From Magnetospirillum sulfuroxidans (GTDB lineage Bacteria; Pseudomonadota; Alphaproteobacteria; Rhodospirillales; Magnetospirillaceae): a DNA stretch of 64,000 nt. Of this stretch, positions 8,821-17,719 are shown in pieces (position 1 is the stretch's first letter; the number at the start of each line of letters is the position of its first letter). The DNA is taken from positions 682,001-746,000 of the forward strand of contig NZ_JAGTUF010000001.1 of the NCBI RefSeq assembly GCF_018224925.1, given 5' to 3'. The notes beneath the pieces were generated by a model. It searched no databases, had not been told where the DNA came from, and was given only the letters and a program-made list of their open reading frames with translations. A program made the translations under genes and the position numbers.

Positions 8821-8841
8821 CTGGGGCAGATGTAGCCCCAG
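8821..8841 (-). terminator. Hairpin terminator after the small receiver gene
   Basis: CTGGGGC and GCCCCAG form a perfect seven-base stem with a seven-base loop, 21 bases after the stop at 8862. On the minus strand it is followed by ATTGTTTAC, a modest T-rich tail. It separates the kinase/receiver pair from the partner-switch unit. Confidence 0.6.
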
Positions 8842-8861
8842 TATCCACGCGGTGCAAACCC

Positions 8862-9296
8862 TTATTGCGGCAAGCGGACGATGCTGAACCAATAATCACC
8901 CAGCGCCTTGATGGAATCGATGAATTGGTCGATATCCACCGGCTTGGTGATGAAGCTGTTGGCCCCCAGTTCATACGAGGTTTCGATATCGGCCTCGATA
9001 TCCGAGGTGGTCAGCACCACCACCGGAATCTTGTGCAAGTTTTCATCGGCGCGCATGGCCGCCAACACGTCGCGGCCGCCCATGCGCGGCATGTTCAGAT
9101 CCAGCAAGACCAGATGCGGCGTCGGCACGGCCCCGTACCCGCCCTGTTTCCGCAAAAAAGCCAAGGCTTCGACGCCATCGGTGACGTGATGCAACTTGCA
9201 CAAGATACGTGCCTGCGCCAAAGCGGCCCGCGTCAATCCGGCGTCGCCGGGGTCATCCTCGACCAGCAAAATATCAAATGTCTGATCGTGTGACAC
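8862..9296 (-). CDS. Single-domain response regulator (Rcp1/CheY-like)
   Basis: The 144-residue protein is a lone receiver domain: LLVEDDPGD at the N-terminus, phospho-acceptor Asp in LLDLNMPRMGG and the conserved Lys in ITKPVD. The long VEDDPGD...LTRAAL form is typical of Rcp1-type receivers that partner phytochrome-like kinases. The start is GTG at 9296, with GGAGTGA just upstream, four bases after the stop of the kinase gene. Its kinase has the matching HHLQEP-type phospho-acceptor region. With no output domain, it must act by protein contact or as a phosphate shuttle. Confidence 0.9.
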   Translation of the reverse strand: MSHDQTFDILLVEDDPGDAGLTRAALAQARILCKLHHVTDGVEALAFLRKQGGYGAVPTPHLVLLDLNMPRMGGRDVLAAMRADENLHKIPVVVLTTSDIEADIETSYELGANSFITKPVDIDQFIDSIKALGDYWFSIVRLPQ

Positions 9297-9300
9297 AGTC

Positions 9301-11400
9301 TCACTCCGTCGCTTCAGGCAAGGTGAAGAGGATGGTGGTTCCGCTGTTTCCATCGGATTGGGCCTGGATGGAACCGCCCAGAGTTTCCACCAATTTGCGG
9401 GCAATAGCTAGCCCGACACCGTTGCCGGGATATTGTTCGCGACCATTCAGACGTTCGAACACCCCGAACACCTTATCGAGAAATTCCGGCGGAATCCCCA
9501 TGCCGTTATCGGCGAACCGGAAGCGATAAAAGCCATTATGCGGGGGTTCGGCCGTAATGCTGACCCGCAGTGGCCGGCCCGGATGACGAAACAAGATGGC
9601 GTTATCGATCAAAATGGCGAACAAATCGGCCAGACGCCGGGGCGGCACCTGGACCCGCGGCAAGGCTCCCGACATCAGATCGGCATCGGTGATTGCCTGC
9701 GAGCGAGCCACCCATTCCTTGTCCAGCACCGCTTCGGTCTCGGCCCAGCCCCCGGCCATGGCCAAACGGTCCATGGCCAGATAAAGCTGAACGTCACGCA
9801 GCAATTCCTTCAACCGTCCGCCGGCCTTGGTCAGATAGCCCAGATTGGTCCGCAGTTCCGTATCCTCGTGCCCTTCGAGGCTACGGCCGATGATCTGCGC
9901 ATAAAGGGCGATATGCCGCGCCGGCTCTTGCAGATGATGGGCCAAGATAAAGGAAAAGCGTTCAAGCTCGGCGCTATAGCGTTCAATCCGGGCATAGGCT
10001 TCGCGCAACGAGACCCGATTGCGTTCCTGCTCGGTGATATCGCGCTGGATGGCGACGAAATGGGTCAGGTGGCCGGAAACAGCATGAACCGCCGATATGG
10101 TCATGTCGTTCCAATAAGGCGTGCCGTCGGCCCGGTAATTCTTCAGCACCGCGTCGACGGAATGGCCGGCTTTCAATGCCTTGCGAACCTCGACCAGCCC
10201 GATCTGTTCCCGATCATCGCCATGGAGAAAGCGCGGGTTCCGCCCCAAGACCTCGGCGGCGCTGTAGCCCGTCATGCTTTCAAAGGCCGGGTTGACATAA
10301 ACCAGCGGAAAATCCGGCCGGGTGGCATCGGAAATGGCGACGCCGTTGGAAACGGTTTCCAGCACCCGCTCGCTCAACGTCAGCATGGCCTGAGCCCGCG
10401 CATGCGCGATCAGCGCCCGGGTCAGCACCACGGTCAACACCAGCAAGCCCAGCGCCAATCCCCCCACCGGCCACAGCAAAGGGAAAGAGCTTTGATTCCA
10501 GCGGGCCAGCACATCGTCTTGAGAAAGGCCAACCGAAATCACCAATGGCCAGTTCAACGTCGCCCGATAGCTGGTGATGCGCTCGACACCATCATCCTCG
10601 GTTTGCCGGAAAGTGCCGAATTCGGCGTGCTTGAGCCGATCGGTGAACAAAACATCGTCGGCATGATCCCGCCCGCCATAACCGGCATCGCCATCATCGC
10701 CCACCAGCAATGTCCCGTCATAACGCCACAGCCGCAGGCGGGAACTGCCCTGCAACTCCAGACCGCTGAAAATATCTTTGAAATACAAAGGATTGACCGC
10801 AGCAACCAGCAGCGCCGACCGCGCCCCGCCGGCTATCTTGATCCGGCGGAAAAACGGAATGAAAGAGTGCAGCGAATCGGGATTGGCCGGCCCCAGAAAC
10901 CGCCCTTGCTGGCGGCTGCCGATGAGCATGGGCCGTTGGGTCGCCTGCGCTTCGGCGAACAGCGCCGAGGTGTCCCAACGGACGGTCAGCTCGCGGTTGC
11001 CGCTATCGCCCAGAACTTCGCCATTATCGGCGATGACCGCCAATTGCCGGATATGGGGCGTGAACGTCAGCAAACGCCGCAATTGTTCGTCGGCATCCTT
11101 GGCTTGCGGCAATTCGTCGCCATCCTCCCACTGGGCGGCGGTGGCCATCAGCAAGACGTCCACCGACTGCACCGTGCGGGCGACCGACCCGGTGACCGCC
11201 ACCGCCAGATTGCGCGATGATTGTTCCGCCGCGTCCAGGGCCAAAAGGCGCGAATGGCGCAACGAGCCGAACACCACCGCCGACAGGCCGGCGATGGCCG
11301 CAACCCCCAGCACCGCCACCAGGATAATCAGACGGTTGGAATAAAGCCTGACCACGGCCCCCAGGGGACGACGGAGCAGCCGGCTTGCATCGGAAGCCAT
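9301..11400 (-). CDS. Membrane sensor histidine kinase: periplasmic sensor, LOV-like PAS without Cys, phytochrome-type kinase core
   Basis: The protein has about 699 residues. A membrane segment (about 28-50) is followed by a periplasmic region of some 250 residues resembling a Cache sensor, then a second membrane segment (about 305-328). A PAS domain follows (about 340-458) whose sequence closely follows the LOV pattern: VYVNPAFESMTGYS, GRNPRFLHG, NYRADGTPYWN, HFVAIQRDIT. In photoactive LOV domains the GRNC cysteine binds flavin; here it is Pro. The kinase core has HHLQEP (phospho-His about 488), an IDNAI N box, ADNGMGIP and GNGVGLAIA. The ATG at 11400 is used; a TTG at 11412 has a better-placed G-rich site and is possible. 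The receiver gene follows after four bases. Confidence 0.9.
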   Translation of the reverse strand: MASDASRLLRRPLGAVVRLYSNRLIILVAVLGVAAIAGLSAVVFGSLRHSRLLALDAAEQSSRNLAVAVTGSVARTVQSVDVLLMATAAQWEDGDELPQAKDADEQLRRLLTFTPHIRQLAVIADNGEVLGDSGNRELTVRWDTSALFAEAQATQRPMLIGSRQQGRFLGPANPDSLHSFIPFFRRIKIAGGARSALLVAAVNPLYFKDIFSGLELQGSSRLRLWRYDGTLLVGDDGDAGYGGRDHADDVLFTDRLKHAEFGTFRQTEDDGVERITSYRATLNWPLVISVGLSQDDVLARWNQSSFPLLWPVGGLALGLLVLTVVLTRALIAHARAQAMLTLSERVLETVSNGVAISDATRPDFPLVYVNPAFESMTGYSAAEVLGRNPRFLHGDDREQIGLVEVRKALKAGHSVDAVLKNYRADGTPYWNDMTISAVHAVSGHLTHFVAIQRDITEQERNRVSLREAYARIERYSAELERFSFILAHHLQEPARHIALYAQIIGRSLEGHEDTELRTNLGYLTKAGGRLKELLRDVQLYLAMDRLAMAGGWAETEAVLDKEWVARSQAITDADLMSGALPRVQVPPRRLADLFAILIDNAILFRHPGRPLRVSITAEPPHNGFYRFRFADNGMGIPPEFLDKVFGVFERLNGREQYPGNGVGLAIARKLVETLGGSIQAQSDGNSGTTILFTLPEATE

Positions 11401-11467
11401 ATGCGGACTCAAGCCAGCCCCCCAAAAGTGATATAAGCCGAAACCGGATTATCGGTGGGAGGACGCG

Positions 11468-12259
11468 ATGCGTAAAGTGGCCCTGTTGACGTGTGCGCTA
11501 TTGGCCGCGTTTTTTTCCAGCGGCGCACAAGCGCAATCCCGCATCGACCGGGTGAAAGCCGCCGGATTCGTGCGGATTTGCATCTGGCCCGATTATTACG
11601 CCATCACCTATCGCAATACCCGCACCGGCACGCTGGAAGGCATCGATATTGATCTGGCGCGGGAATTCGCCGCCGATCTGGGGGTCGCGCCGCAATTTAT
11701 CGATTCTTCATTCAAGACGTTGATCGCCGACCTGACCCAAGACAAATGCGACGTCAGCATGCATGGTATCGGCATCACCCCCGCCCGCCAGGAAAAACTG
11801 GATTTCACCCGCCCCCACCTGCACAGCGGAATTTACGCCATCACCACCAAGACCAACCCGGCGGTAGGTGATTGGGCCGATATCGACAAGCCCGGCGTCA
11901 TCGTCGCCGCCCAGGCCGGGACCTATATGGTTGATGTGATGAAGGCCCATTTGAAACAGGCAACCCTGACGGTGGTCGCCACGCCGGAAGCACGCGAACA
12001 GGAAGTGATGAGCGGTCGGGCCGACCTGTTCATGACCGATTATCCCTATAGCCGCAAGATGTTGGCCCGCCATGATTGGGCCAAATTGCTGGCGCCGCCG
12101 GTTCCCCTGGCCCCCACCCCCTATGCCTATGCGGTGGCCAAGGGTGATCCGCAATGGCTGGCCGTGGTTGATGGATTCGTCGAACGGGCGAAAAAAGACG
12201 GCCGCGTGCTGAAAGCGGCCGTTAAAAATGGCCTTGAGCCCATCGTCAACGACGATTAA
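11468..12259 (+). CDS. Periplasmic solute-binding protein, family 3 (amino acid type)
   Basis: The protein has 263 residues with a clear Sec signal peptide (basic MRK, hydrophobic core, cleavage near AQA/QS at 22). The mature part matches extracellular solute-binding protein family 3: GTLEGIDIDLAREFAADLG, a DFTRP segment and AGTYMVDVM. These bind amino acids or small organic ions for ABC import or sensing. No permease or ATPase gene is next to it, so it is an orphan that could serve a distant transporter or deliver ligand to a sensor. It is divergent from the membrane kinase at 9301-11400 (67 bases apart), a position that would suit a periplasmic ligand deliverer; that link is speculative. 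Confidence 0.88.
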   Translation: MRKVALLTCALLAAFFSSGAQAQSRIDRVKAAGFVRICIWPDYYAITYRNTRTGTLEGIDIDLAREFAADLGVAPQFIDSSFKTLIADLTQDKCDVSMHGIGITPARQEKLDFTRPHLHSGIYAITTKTNPAVGDWADIDKPGVIVAAQAGTYMVDVMKAHLKQATLTVVATPEAREQEVMSGRADLFMTDYPYSRKMLARHDWAKLLAPPVPLAPTPYAYAVAKGDPQWLAVVDGFVERAKKDGRVLKAAVKNGLEPIVNDD

Positions 12260-13020
12260 CCGAACCAGCCATAGCTATCCATGGCAATCACTCCATGTTC
12301 CACCGACCGGTGCAACACGGTACCCGCCCCTTCTCCGGCGCCGGCGGCGACGAATAACGGCAACAAATGTTCGTCGGTCGGGTGATTGTCGATGGCATGG
12401 GGGGCTTGGGCGCGGTAATCAACCAGATCGGCAACCCGCCCGGTGCCGATGACCTGCCCCAACCAATCGGTGAAGGCCGTCACCCACGGCAAGGCCGGGC
12501 TTTGCCGGGGCAGGCCAGTATAGGCGGCCAGATTGTGGGTCGCCGCCCCGGTGGCCAGGATCAACACTCCATCGGCCGTCAACGGCCGCAAGCGGCGACC
12601 AAAATCCAGATGCGCCGCCGGATTGTCCCGACGCGATACCGACACCGGAACCACCGGCACCTCGGCGTCGGGCCACAACAGCGAGGCCACGCTCCATACG
12701 CCGTGGTCCAGACCGCGGCGGGGATGCAGCTGCGCCCCGGTCAATTCCGCCACCCGCGCCGCCAAGGCCGGATCACCGGGGGCCGGATAGGTCATGGCGT
12801 AAAGCGCGGGGGGAAAGCCGAAAAAGTCATGAATGGTTTCCGGCTGGCTGGCGCCGCCGACGGCAAAGCCGTCAGCCAGCCAATGGGCGGAAACCGCGAC
12901 GATTGCCTGCGGCCGGGGCATGGAGCGCCCCAAATCGGCCAGAAACATACTGGCCGAAGACGCCTCAAGCGCGATCATGGGCGAACCATGGGAAACGAAC
13001 AGCGTCTTCGGCCCGGTCAT
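12256..13020 (-). CDS. Extradiol ring-cleavage dioxygenase, class III (DODA / YgiD type)
   Basis: The 254-residue protein matches the LigB-type DOPA 4,5-dioxygenase family. Metal-ligand and active-site histidines lie in FVSHGSPM, VSAHWLADG, LDHGVWS and GAATHNLAAY, and the C-terminal part has DNHPTDEHLLPLF. The family opens catechol rings in a metal-dependent way, but the natural substrate of bacterial members is usually unknown. The start at 13020 has AAGGAA eight bases upstream and lies two bases after the DoxX gene stop, so the two form an operon. The last four bases overlap the end of the convergent binding-protein gene. Confidence 0.88.
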   Translation of the reverse strand: MTGPKTLFVSHGSPMIALEASSASMFLADLGRSMPRPQAIVAVSAHWLADGFAVGGASQPETIHDFFGFPPALYAMTYPAPGDPALAARVAELTGAQLHPRRGLDHGVWSVASLLWPDAEVPVVPVSVSRRDNPAAHLDFGRRLRPLTADGVLILATGAATHNLAAYTGLPRQSPALPWVTAFTDWLGQVIGTGRVADLVDYRAQAPHAIDNHPTDEHLLPLFVAAGAGEGAGTVLHRSVEHGVIAMDSYGWFG

Positions 13021-13022
13021 GA

Positions 13023-13493
13023 TCAGATTTCCTTGCCAATCAAGGCGTCGATGGAATAACGGCCGCCGCCACGGATCGCATAGGCCAAGGTGACGATGCC
13101 CCACAGCAACGGGTATTCGAAGCCGCCAGAGGTCCAAAAGAAGCCGGCGCCCAGATGGACCTGGATCGCCGCCACCAGCAACAGTCCGGTGGCCAGGGCC
13201 GCCGCCGGACGGGTGAACAGGCCAAGCGCCAGGGCCAGACCGCCGAAAAACTCGATCAGACCCGCCGCCAAAGCGACACCGGCCGGCAGGCCAAGCTTGG
13301 TCTGGAAGAACTGATCGGTGGCGCCCAGGCCATAACCGCCGAACCAGCCGAACAGCTTTTGCGCCCCATGCGGCACCAGGAACAGACCGGCGGCGACGCG
13401 CAGCAGCGGATCGGTCAAGGGCGACAAGGCGGCATAGACCGGGGCCAAAAACGGCAAAACGGGGGAAGCGGCACGCGAGGACAAAGTGTTCAT
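13023..13493 (-). CDS. DoxX family membrane protein
   Basis: The 156-residue integral membrane protein has four predicted membrane helices, with the DoxX signature LRVAAGLFLVPHGAQKLFGW near residue 30 and a second conserved helix LIEFFGGLALALGLFTRPAA. DoxX proteins occur with redox or aromatic-oxidation genes, with the exact activity unresolved. The ATG at 13493 has GGAGAT upstream. It is first in a two-gene unit with the extradiol dioxygenase and divergent from a LysR regulator, the standard layout for a LysR-controlled operon. Confidence 0.9.
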   Translation of the reverse strand: MNTLSSRAASPVLPFLAPVYAALSPLTDPLLRVAAGLFLVPHGAQKLFGWFGGYGLGATDQFFQTKLGLPAGVALAAGLIEFFGGLALALGLFTRPAAALATGLLLVAAIQVHLGAGFFWTSGGFEYPLLWGIVTLAYAIRGGGRYSIDALIGKEI

Positions 13494-13601
13494 GAGGGGA
13501 TCTCCGAGGGAAGCAATGAAGCTGTCACGAAGATGCCGCTTTGCCGCTGGATCAACAATCATCTATATTCATGACATACTGTTGCAAAAAATAGGACAAT
13601 C

Positions 13602-14510
13602 ATGGACCAGTTCGCCGCCTTGACCGCCTTTGTCCACACGGTCGAAAGTGGCGGTTTCACCCAGGCGGCCCGCCGTCTCGGCCAATCAAAATCCTTGATC
13701 AGCCGCCAGGTTGCTCAGCTCGAAGCCCAATTGGGGGCGCGCTTGCTGCAACGGACCACCCGTAAATTGGCCCCGACCGAGGCCGGTCAGGCTTATTTCC
13801 TGCGGGCACAGCGGATTTTGGCCGATTTGGCCGAGGCTTCGGCCGAGATCGGCCATTTGCAGATCGCCCCCCGAGGAAAATTGCGCATCAGCGCCCCGAT
13901 GTCGTTCGGGGTGCTGCACCTGACCCCGGCCCTGCCCCGCTTTCTTGAAGCGTGCCCGGAACTGGAAGTGGATCTGGCGTTGACCGACCGCTTCGTCGAT
14001 CTGGTGGAAGAAGGCTTCGATGTCGCCGTCCGCATCGGCCGGCTGGCCGATTCCAGCCTGATCGTCCGCCGCATCACCCCCATTCGCCGGGTGCTCTGCG
14101 CCAGCCCGGCCTATCTGGCCCGCTGCGGCATTCCGGCCCGACCGGCCGACCTGCCCCGTCATGCCTGCCTCAGCCATCTGGACATGGGACCGGCGGAATG
14201 GCGGTTCCTGAGCGGCGGCGTCTTGGAAACCATCAAGGTGGCCAGCCGCTTTCGCGCCGGCAATGGCGAAGCCCTGCGCTGCATGGCCCTGGCCGGACTG
14301 GGACTGGTCTATCTGCCCACCTTTTTCGTCGGCGCCGATCTGCGGGCCGGCACCCTGACATCGGTTCTGGAAGATTTCGTCCCGCAAGACAGCGCCCTGT
14401 ACGGCGCCTATCCCAACAGCCGCCACCTGTCGGCCAAGGTCCGCGCCTTCATGGATTTCCTGCAAGATGCCTTTGGCCCGGTGCCGCCATGGGACCAAGC
14501 CGGCAGCTAA
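13602..14510 (+). CDS. LysR family transcriptional regulator
   Basis: The protein has 302 residues. The N-terminal winged helix-turn-helix is typical (VESGGFTQAARRLGQSKSLI, then a QVAQLEAQLGARLLQRTTR stretch around 30-50), and the C-terminal 200 residues form a LysR substrate-binding domain of the CrgA/DsdC subgroup (LRISAPMSFG, GFDVAVRIGRL). It is divergent from the DoxX/dioxygenase operon with a 108-base shared promoter region. LysR regulators usually control the divergent genes and themselves, so it likely regulates that pair. The ligand cannot be read from sequence. Confidence 0.93.
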   Translation: MDQFAALTAFVHTVESGGFTQAARRLGQSKSLISRQVAQLEAQLGARLLQRTTRKLAPTEAGQAYFLRAQRILADLAEASAEIGHLQIAPRGKLRISAPMSFGVLHLTPALPRFLEACPELEVDLALTDRFVDLVEEGFDVAVRIGRLADSSLIVRRITPIRRVLCASPAYLARCGIPARPADLPRHACLSHLDMGPAEWRFLSGGVLETIKVASRFRAGNGEALRCMALAGLGLVYLPTFFVGADLRAGTLTSVLEDFVPQDSALYGAYPNSRHLSAKVRAFMDFLQDAFGPVPPWDQAGS

Positions 14511-14522
14511 AGCGCTGAAAAA

Positions 14523-15365
14523 TCAGCGAAAAACGTGTTTTTCCAAACGTTCGTTGACGCGGGGCAGCCATAAATTCTGCAACAGAGTGACCACCTCGGC
14601 CCGCGCCGCGTCGTTGGATTTACTGGCCCCCATGTCGATGCCCGATTGTTCCATGTCCAGCACCGTCAGCCCCCACAGGAACAAATAGCGATAGATCACC
14701 CGCTCGCCAAAGCCATCGGACAGGCGAAACCCCAAAACCTTGCTCATGCGCGGCAGGATTTCCGCCATTTTCTGCTTATTGCGGTCGGTCAGCGCCGACA
14801 GCCGCGACCGCGTCACCACCCAATCAATGCCGGAACGATGGGATTTGCGCCGTTCACGCCGTAAATCCCAGACCAGATTGGCGTAAACGCCGCCGGCCAC
14901 CAATTCCCACGATACCGGGTCCAGCCGTCCCAGCAGGTCCAAATCCAGCAGGCTATCGTTGATCGGGGTAATCAGGGTATCGGCGTGGATATGGGCATGA
15001 CGGGCCAAGGCCACGTCCGAGCCCGGACAATCGATGACGACGAAATCGCATTGCTGCGACAAATGCCCCAACAACGCATCCAGGCCGGCCCGTTCCTGCG
15101 CCACCGCCTGCGCCTTCAATTCGGCGGCCGAGGGCTGCATCACCACCATCACCGGCGTCGGCAAGTCGATCTTGCTGCGATCCATCCAGGCCCGACGATT
15201 GGCGAAATAGCGACCCAGCGATTGTTGGCGGTGATCCAGGTCGATGCAACCGACCTTGAAGCCCAAACGCAGCAATCCCACCGCCAGATGCATGGAAACC
15301 GTGGTCTTGCCGCACCCGCCTTTTTCATTGCCGACCACGATCACATGGGCCGCGCGCCCTGACAT
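14523..15365 (-). CDS. mipZ: MipZ, division-plane positioning ATPase
   Basis: The 280-residue P-loop ATPase of the ParA/MinD superfamily has a deviant Walker A (GNEKGGCGKTTVSMH), CIDLDHRQ and FVVIDCPGSD. Features specific to MipZ are the ANRRAWMDR segment, PINDSLLDLDLLGRLDPVSWE, and the C-terminal DWVVTRSRLS and RVIYRYLFLWGLTVLDM. In Caulobacter and relatives MipZ forms gradients from ParB at the origin and inhibits FtsZ, placing division at midcell. The start at 15365 is the ATG just before the P-loop; the in-frame extension upstream is Cys/Gln-rich and lacks family similarity. The gene stands alone, divergent from a kinase and convergent with lysR. Confidence 0.92.
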   Translation of the reverse strand: MSGRAAHVIVVGNEKGGCGKTTVSMHLAVGLLRLGFKVGCIDLDHRQQSLGRYFANRRAWMDRSKIDLPTPVMVVMQPSAAELKAQAVAQERAGLDALLGHLSQQCDFVVIDCPGSDVALARHAHIHADTLITPINDSLLDLDLLGRLDPVSWELVAGGVYANLVWDLRRERRKSHRSGIDWVVTRSRLSALTDRNKQKMAEILPRMSKVLGFRLSDGFGERVIYRYLFLWGLTVLDMEQSGIDMGASKSNDAARAEVVTLLQNLWLPRVNERLEKHVFR

Positions 15366-15447
15366 GGCTTGATCCCGTTGTTGTTGCCGGGGCATGCTAC
15401 ACGAACAAGCCGTACACTCCACCGCTCATTCACCAAAGGTCAGTCTC

Positions 15448-17298
15448 ATGAGTTTGCAACCGGCGCCCGCCACCTTCCCGGCGCCTTTGGTCGATCTGAT
15501 GGCGGATCTGGCCTGCGTATTGTTCCGTCGCCACATGTGCGCCGACGGCAGCCTTAGCTATGTCTGGTTTTCGCCCAACGTGGAAACGGTGTTCGGCTTC
15601 GCCCCGGCCGAGATGAGCGTCGCCCATACCGGGGCGCTCAACGCCCTGCATTGGGCCGACCGCGACGACCATGTGCGCGAAATCCGCCGTTCCGCCGCGA
15701 CGTTGCAGCCCTGCCACGAATTGTTCCGCATCATCTCCGACGATGGCCAAACCCATTGGCTGCGCGGTTCGGCCCGCCCACAGCGTCACGATGACGGCAG
15801 CATCATCTGGGATGGCGCCTGGCTGGACATCACCCAGTGGATGCGGGCCGAACATCACTTCCAGACGGTGATGGACCATGCCGAGGATTGCATCTTGACG
15901 GTGGATTGCAACAGCGGCATCGAATGGGCCAACGCCGCCACCGAACGGCTGTTCGACTGCCACGAGGGCGGATTGCGCGGCCAATGCCTGATGGAACGGA
16001 TCCAAAAATCCTGCCCGCCGGGACGGCCGTCCTGCCACGGCGACGACATGCTGTCATGCTTCCAACGCGGCACCAGCGAGGTGACGGCGATCCACAGCGA
16101 TGGCTCGTTGTTTCCGTTTGAAATGACCGTATCCGAGGTCCGCACCGATGGCAGATTGTCGTTGATCGTCATCGGCCGCGACATCAGCCGACGCAAGCAG
16201 ACGGAAAGCGTTCTGGCCGAAACCGAACAGCGGCTGCGCCTGATGTTCGAAGCCGCCCCGGTCGGCATTTTGGTCGCCGATTCGACCGGACGCATCCGCC
16301 AAAGCAACCCTGCCTTTCATATCATGTGCGGCCAAGACACCGATGCCATCGACGGCGCCGCATTGTCCGACTTTATTCCCGTCGCCAATCTGCCCGATCT
16401 TGAAAACTCGGTGGAAGGCGTGTTCTGTCGCGAAATCAGCATTGCCAATGCGCAAAACACACTCAAGCGCTGGCGCATGAGCGGCAGTCACTTCCATGCC
16501 GCCAAGGACGATCCCCATCCATCGATCCTGCTGCTGATCGAAGACATCACCGATTACTATCGTTCCGCCGAGGAACGCCGCCAACTGGAACGCGTGCTGA
16601 CCGAAGGGCAAAAGCTTGAGGCCTTGGGCCGATTGGCCGGCGGCGTCGCCCATGAACTCAATAATATGCTCGGCCCGATCCTGATGGGGGCCGAAATGCT
16701 GATCCGGTCGGCGGCGCTTGACGACAAGAACCGCGGCCGCTGCGACCGCATCATCGAAGCCGCCAAGCATGGCCGCGACATCGTCCGCGGCGTGCTGGCC
16801 TATTGCCGGCAGGAACGCCAGGACCTCAGCGCCATCGATCTGGTCCCGGTGGTCGGCCAATTCAGCGAATTGGTCCGGTCCGTACTGCCGCCAACCACCC
16901 GGCTGGATCTGTCGATCACGTGCGGTCAGGCCATGGTCATGGGCAATGCCGGCCAAATCACCCAAATCCTGCTTAATCTCGCCAATAACGGCCGCGACGC
17001 CATGGACGGCAAGGGCACGCTTCAGGTTCACCTTGGCTGTTCCGACACCGCCACGCCGCAAGCCATCATCACCATCAGCGACACCGGGTGCGGCATGAGC
17101 GAGGAAGTCGCCGCCCGCATCTTCGATCCGTTCTTCACCACCAAACCCGTCGGCCAAGGCACCGGCCTGGGCCTGTCGGTGGTGCACGGGCTGGTCACCG
17201 CCATGGGCGGCGCCATCGCCGTCACCAGCGCCATCGGCCACGGCTCGACCTTCACCATCACCTTGCCCGTGGCCGACATGGCTTGCCCGACACCCTGA
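15448..17298 (+). CDS. PAS sensor histidine kinase (three PAS domains, soluble)
   Basis: The 616-residue protein has no membrane segment. Three PAS domains are visible (about 15-130, 140-255 and 270-370), ending in [13 protein letters not shown] and EDITDYY respectively. The kinase region is NtrB-like, with phospho-acceptor His in [14 protein letters not shown], an [11 protein letters not shown] box, DTGCGMS and GTGLGLSVV. The middle PAS carries several cysteines (about 180-205), possible ligands for a redox or metal group, but no known motif fits. The ATG at 15448 follows AAAGGT. A single-domain receiver is encoded 46 bases downstream and is the probable partner. Confidence 0.9.
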   Translation: MSLQPAPATFPAPLVDLMADLACVLFRRHMCADGSLSYVWFSPNVETVFGFAPAEMSVAHTGALNALHWADRDDHVREIRRSAATLQPCHELFRIISDDGQTHWLRGSARPQRHDDGSIIWDGAWLDITQWMRAEHHFQTVMDHAEDCILTVDCNSGIEWANAATERLFDCHEGGLRGQCLMERIQKSCPPGRPSCHGDDMLSCFQRGTSEVTAIHSDGSLFPFEMTVSEVRTDGRLSLIVIGRDISRRKQTESVLAETEQRLRLMFEAAPVGILVADSTGRIRQSNPAFHIMCGQDTDAIDGAALSDFIPVANLPDLENSVEGVFCREISIANAQNTLKRWRMSGSHFHAAKDDPHPSILLLIEDITDYYRSAEERRQLERVLTEGQKLEALGRLAGGVAHELNNMLGPILMGAEMLIRSAALDDKNRGRCDRIIEAAKHGRDIVRGVLAYCRQERQDLSAIDLVPVVGQFSELVRSVLPPTTRLDLSITCGQAMVMGNAGQITQILLNLANNGRDAMDGKGTLQVHLGCSDTATPQAIITISDTGCGMSEEVAARIFDPFFTTKPVGQGTGLGLSVVHGLVTAMGGAIAVTSAIGHGSTFTITLPVADMACPTP

Positions 17299-17344
17299 TT
17301 CCGACTATCAAACAGTAACAACGCCAAAGCCCCCGGAGAACACC

Positions 17345-17719
17345 ATGAGCCGCATCCTGATCGTCGAAGATACCCGATTGATGCGTGATTCCCTGGTCGA
17401 TGTCCTGACCGAACTTGGCCATCAGGCCATCACCGCCGAAAATGGGGCCGAGGGGGTCAACATGATCGCCAGCGGCGAAACCTTCGACCTGATCATCACC
17501 GACATCATCATGCCGGAAATGGACGGGATCGAGGCCATTTTGGAAATCCAGACCATGTGCCCGCAAACCCCGATCATCGCCATTTCGGGCGGCAGCGCCC
17601 GGCTGGAGAAAACCGCCGGCCTGGACACCGCCAAGCGTCTGGGCGCCGTCGCCGTCTTGGAAAAACCGTTCGAAATCGATGCTCTGCTGGCCGCCATCGC
17701 GGTGGCGACCAAGGCTTAA
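17345..17719 (+). CDS. Single-domain response regulator (CheY-like)
   Basis: The 124-residue lone receiver has ILIVEDTRLMRDS at the N-terminus, phospho-acceptor Asp53 in IITDIIMPEMDGIEA, Ser at the switch position (ISGG) and Lys in LEKPFE. No output domain. A CCCGGAG ribosome binding site precedes the ATG. It most likely receives phosphate from the three-PAS kinase encoded just upstream, because the two are co-directional and close. The last four bases overlap the end of the convergent unknown gene. Confidence 0.93.
   Translation: MSRILIVEDTRLMRDSLVDVLTELGHQAITAENGAEGVNMIASGETFDLIITDIIMPEMDGIEAILEIQTMCPQTPIIAISGGSARLEKTAGLDTAKRLGAVAVLEKPFEIDALLAAIAVATKA

Noticed and set aside
9433-11220. Open frame of 595 codons on the plus strand opposite the membrane kinase
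   Set aside because: Antisense shadow with Gln/Gly/Arg-rich composition.
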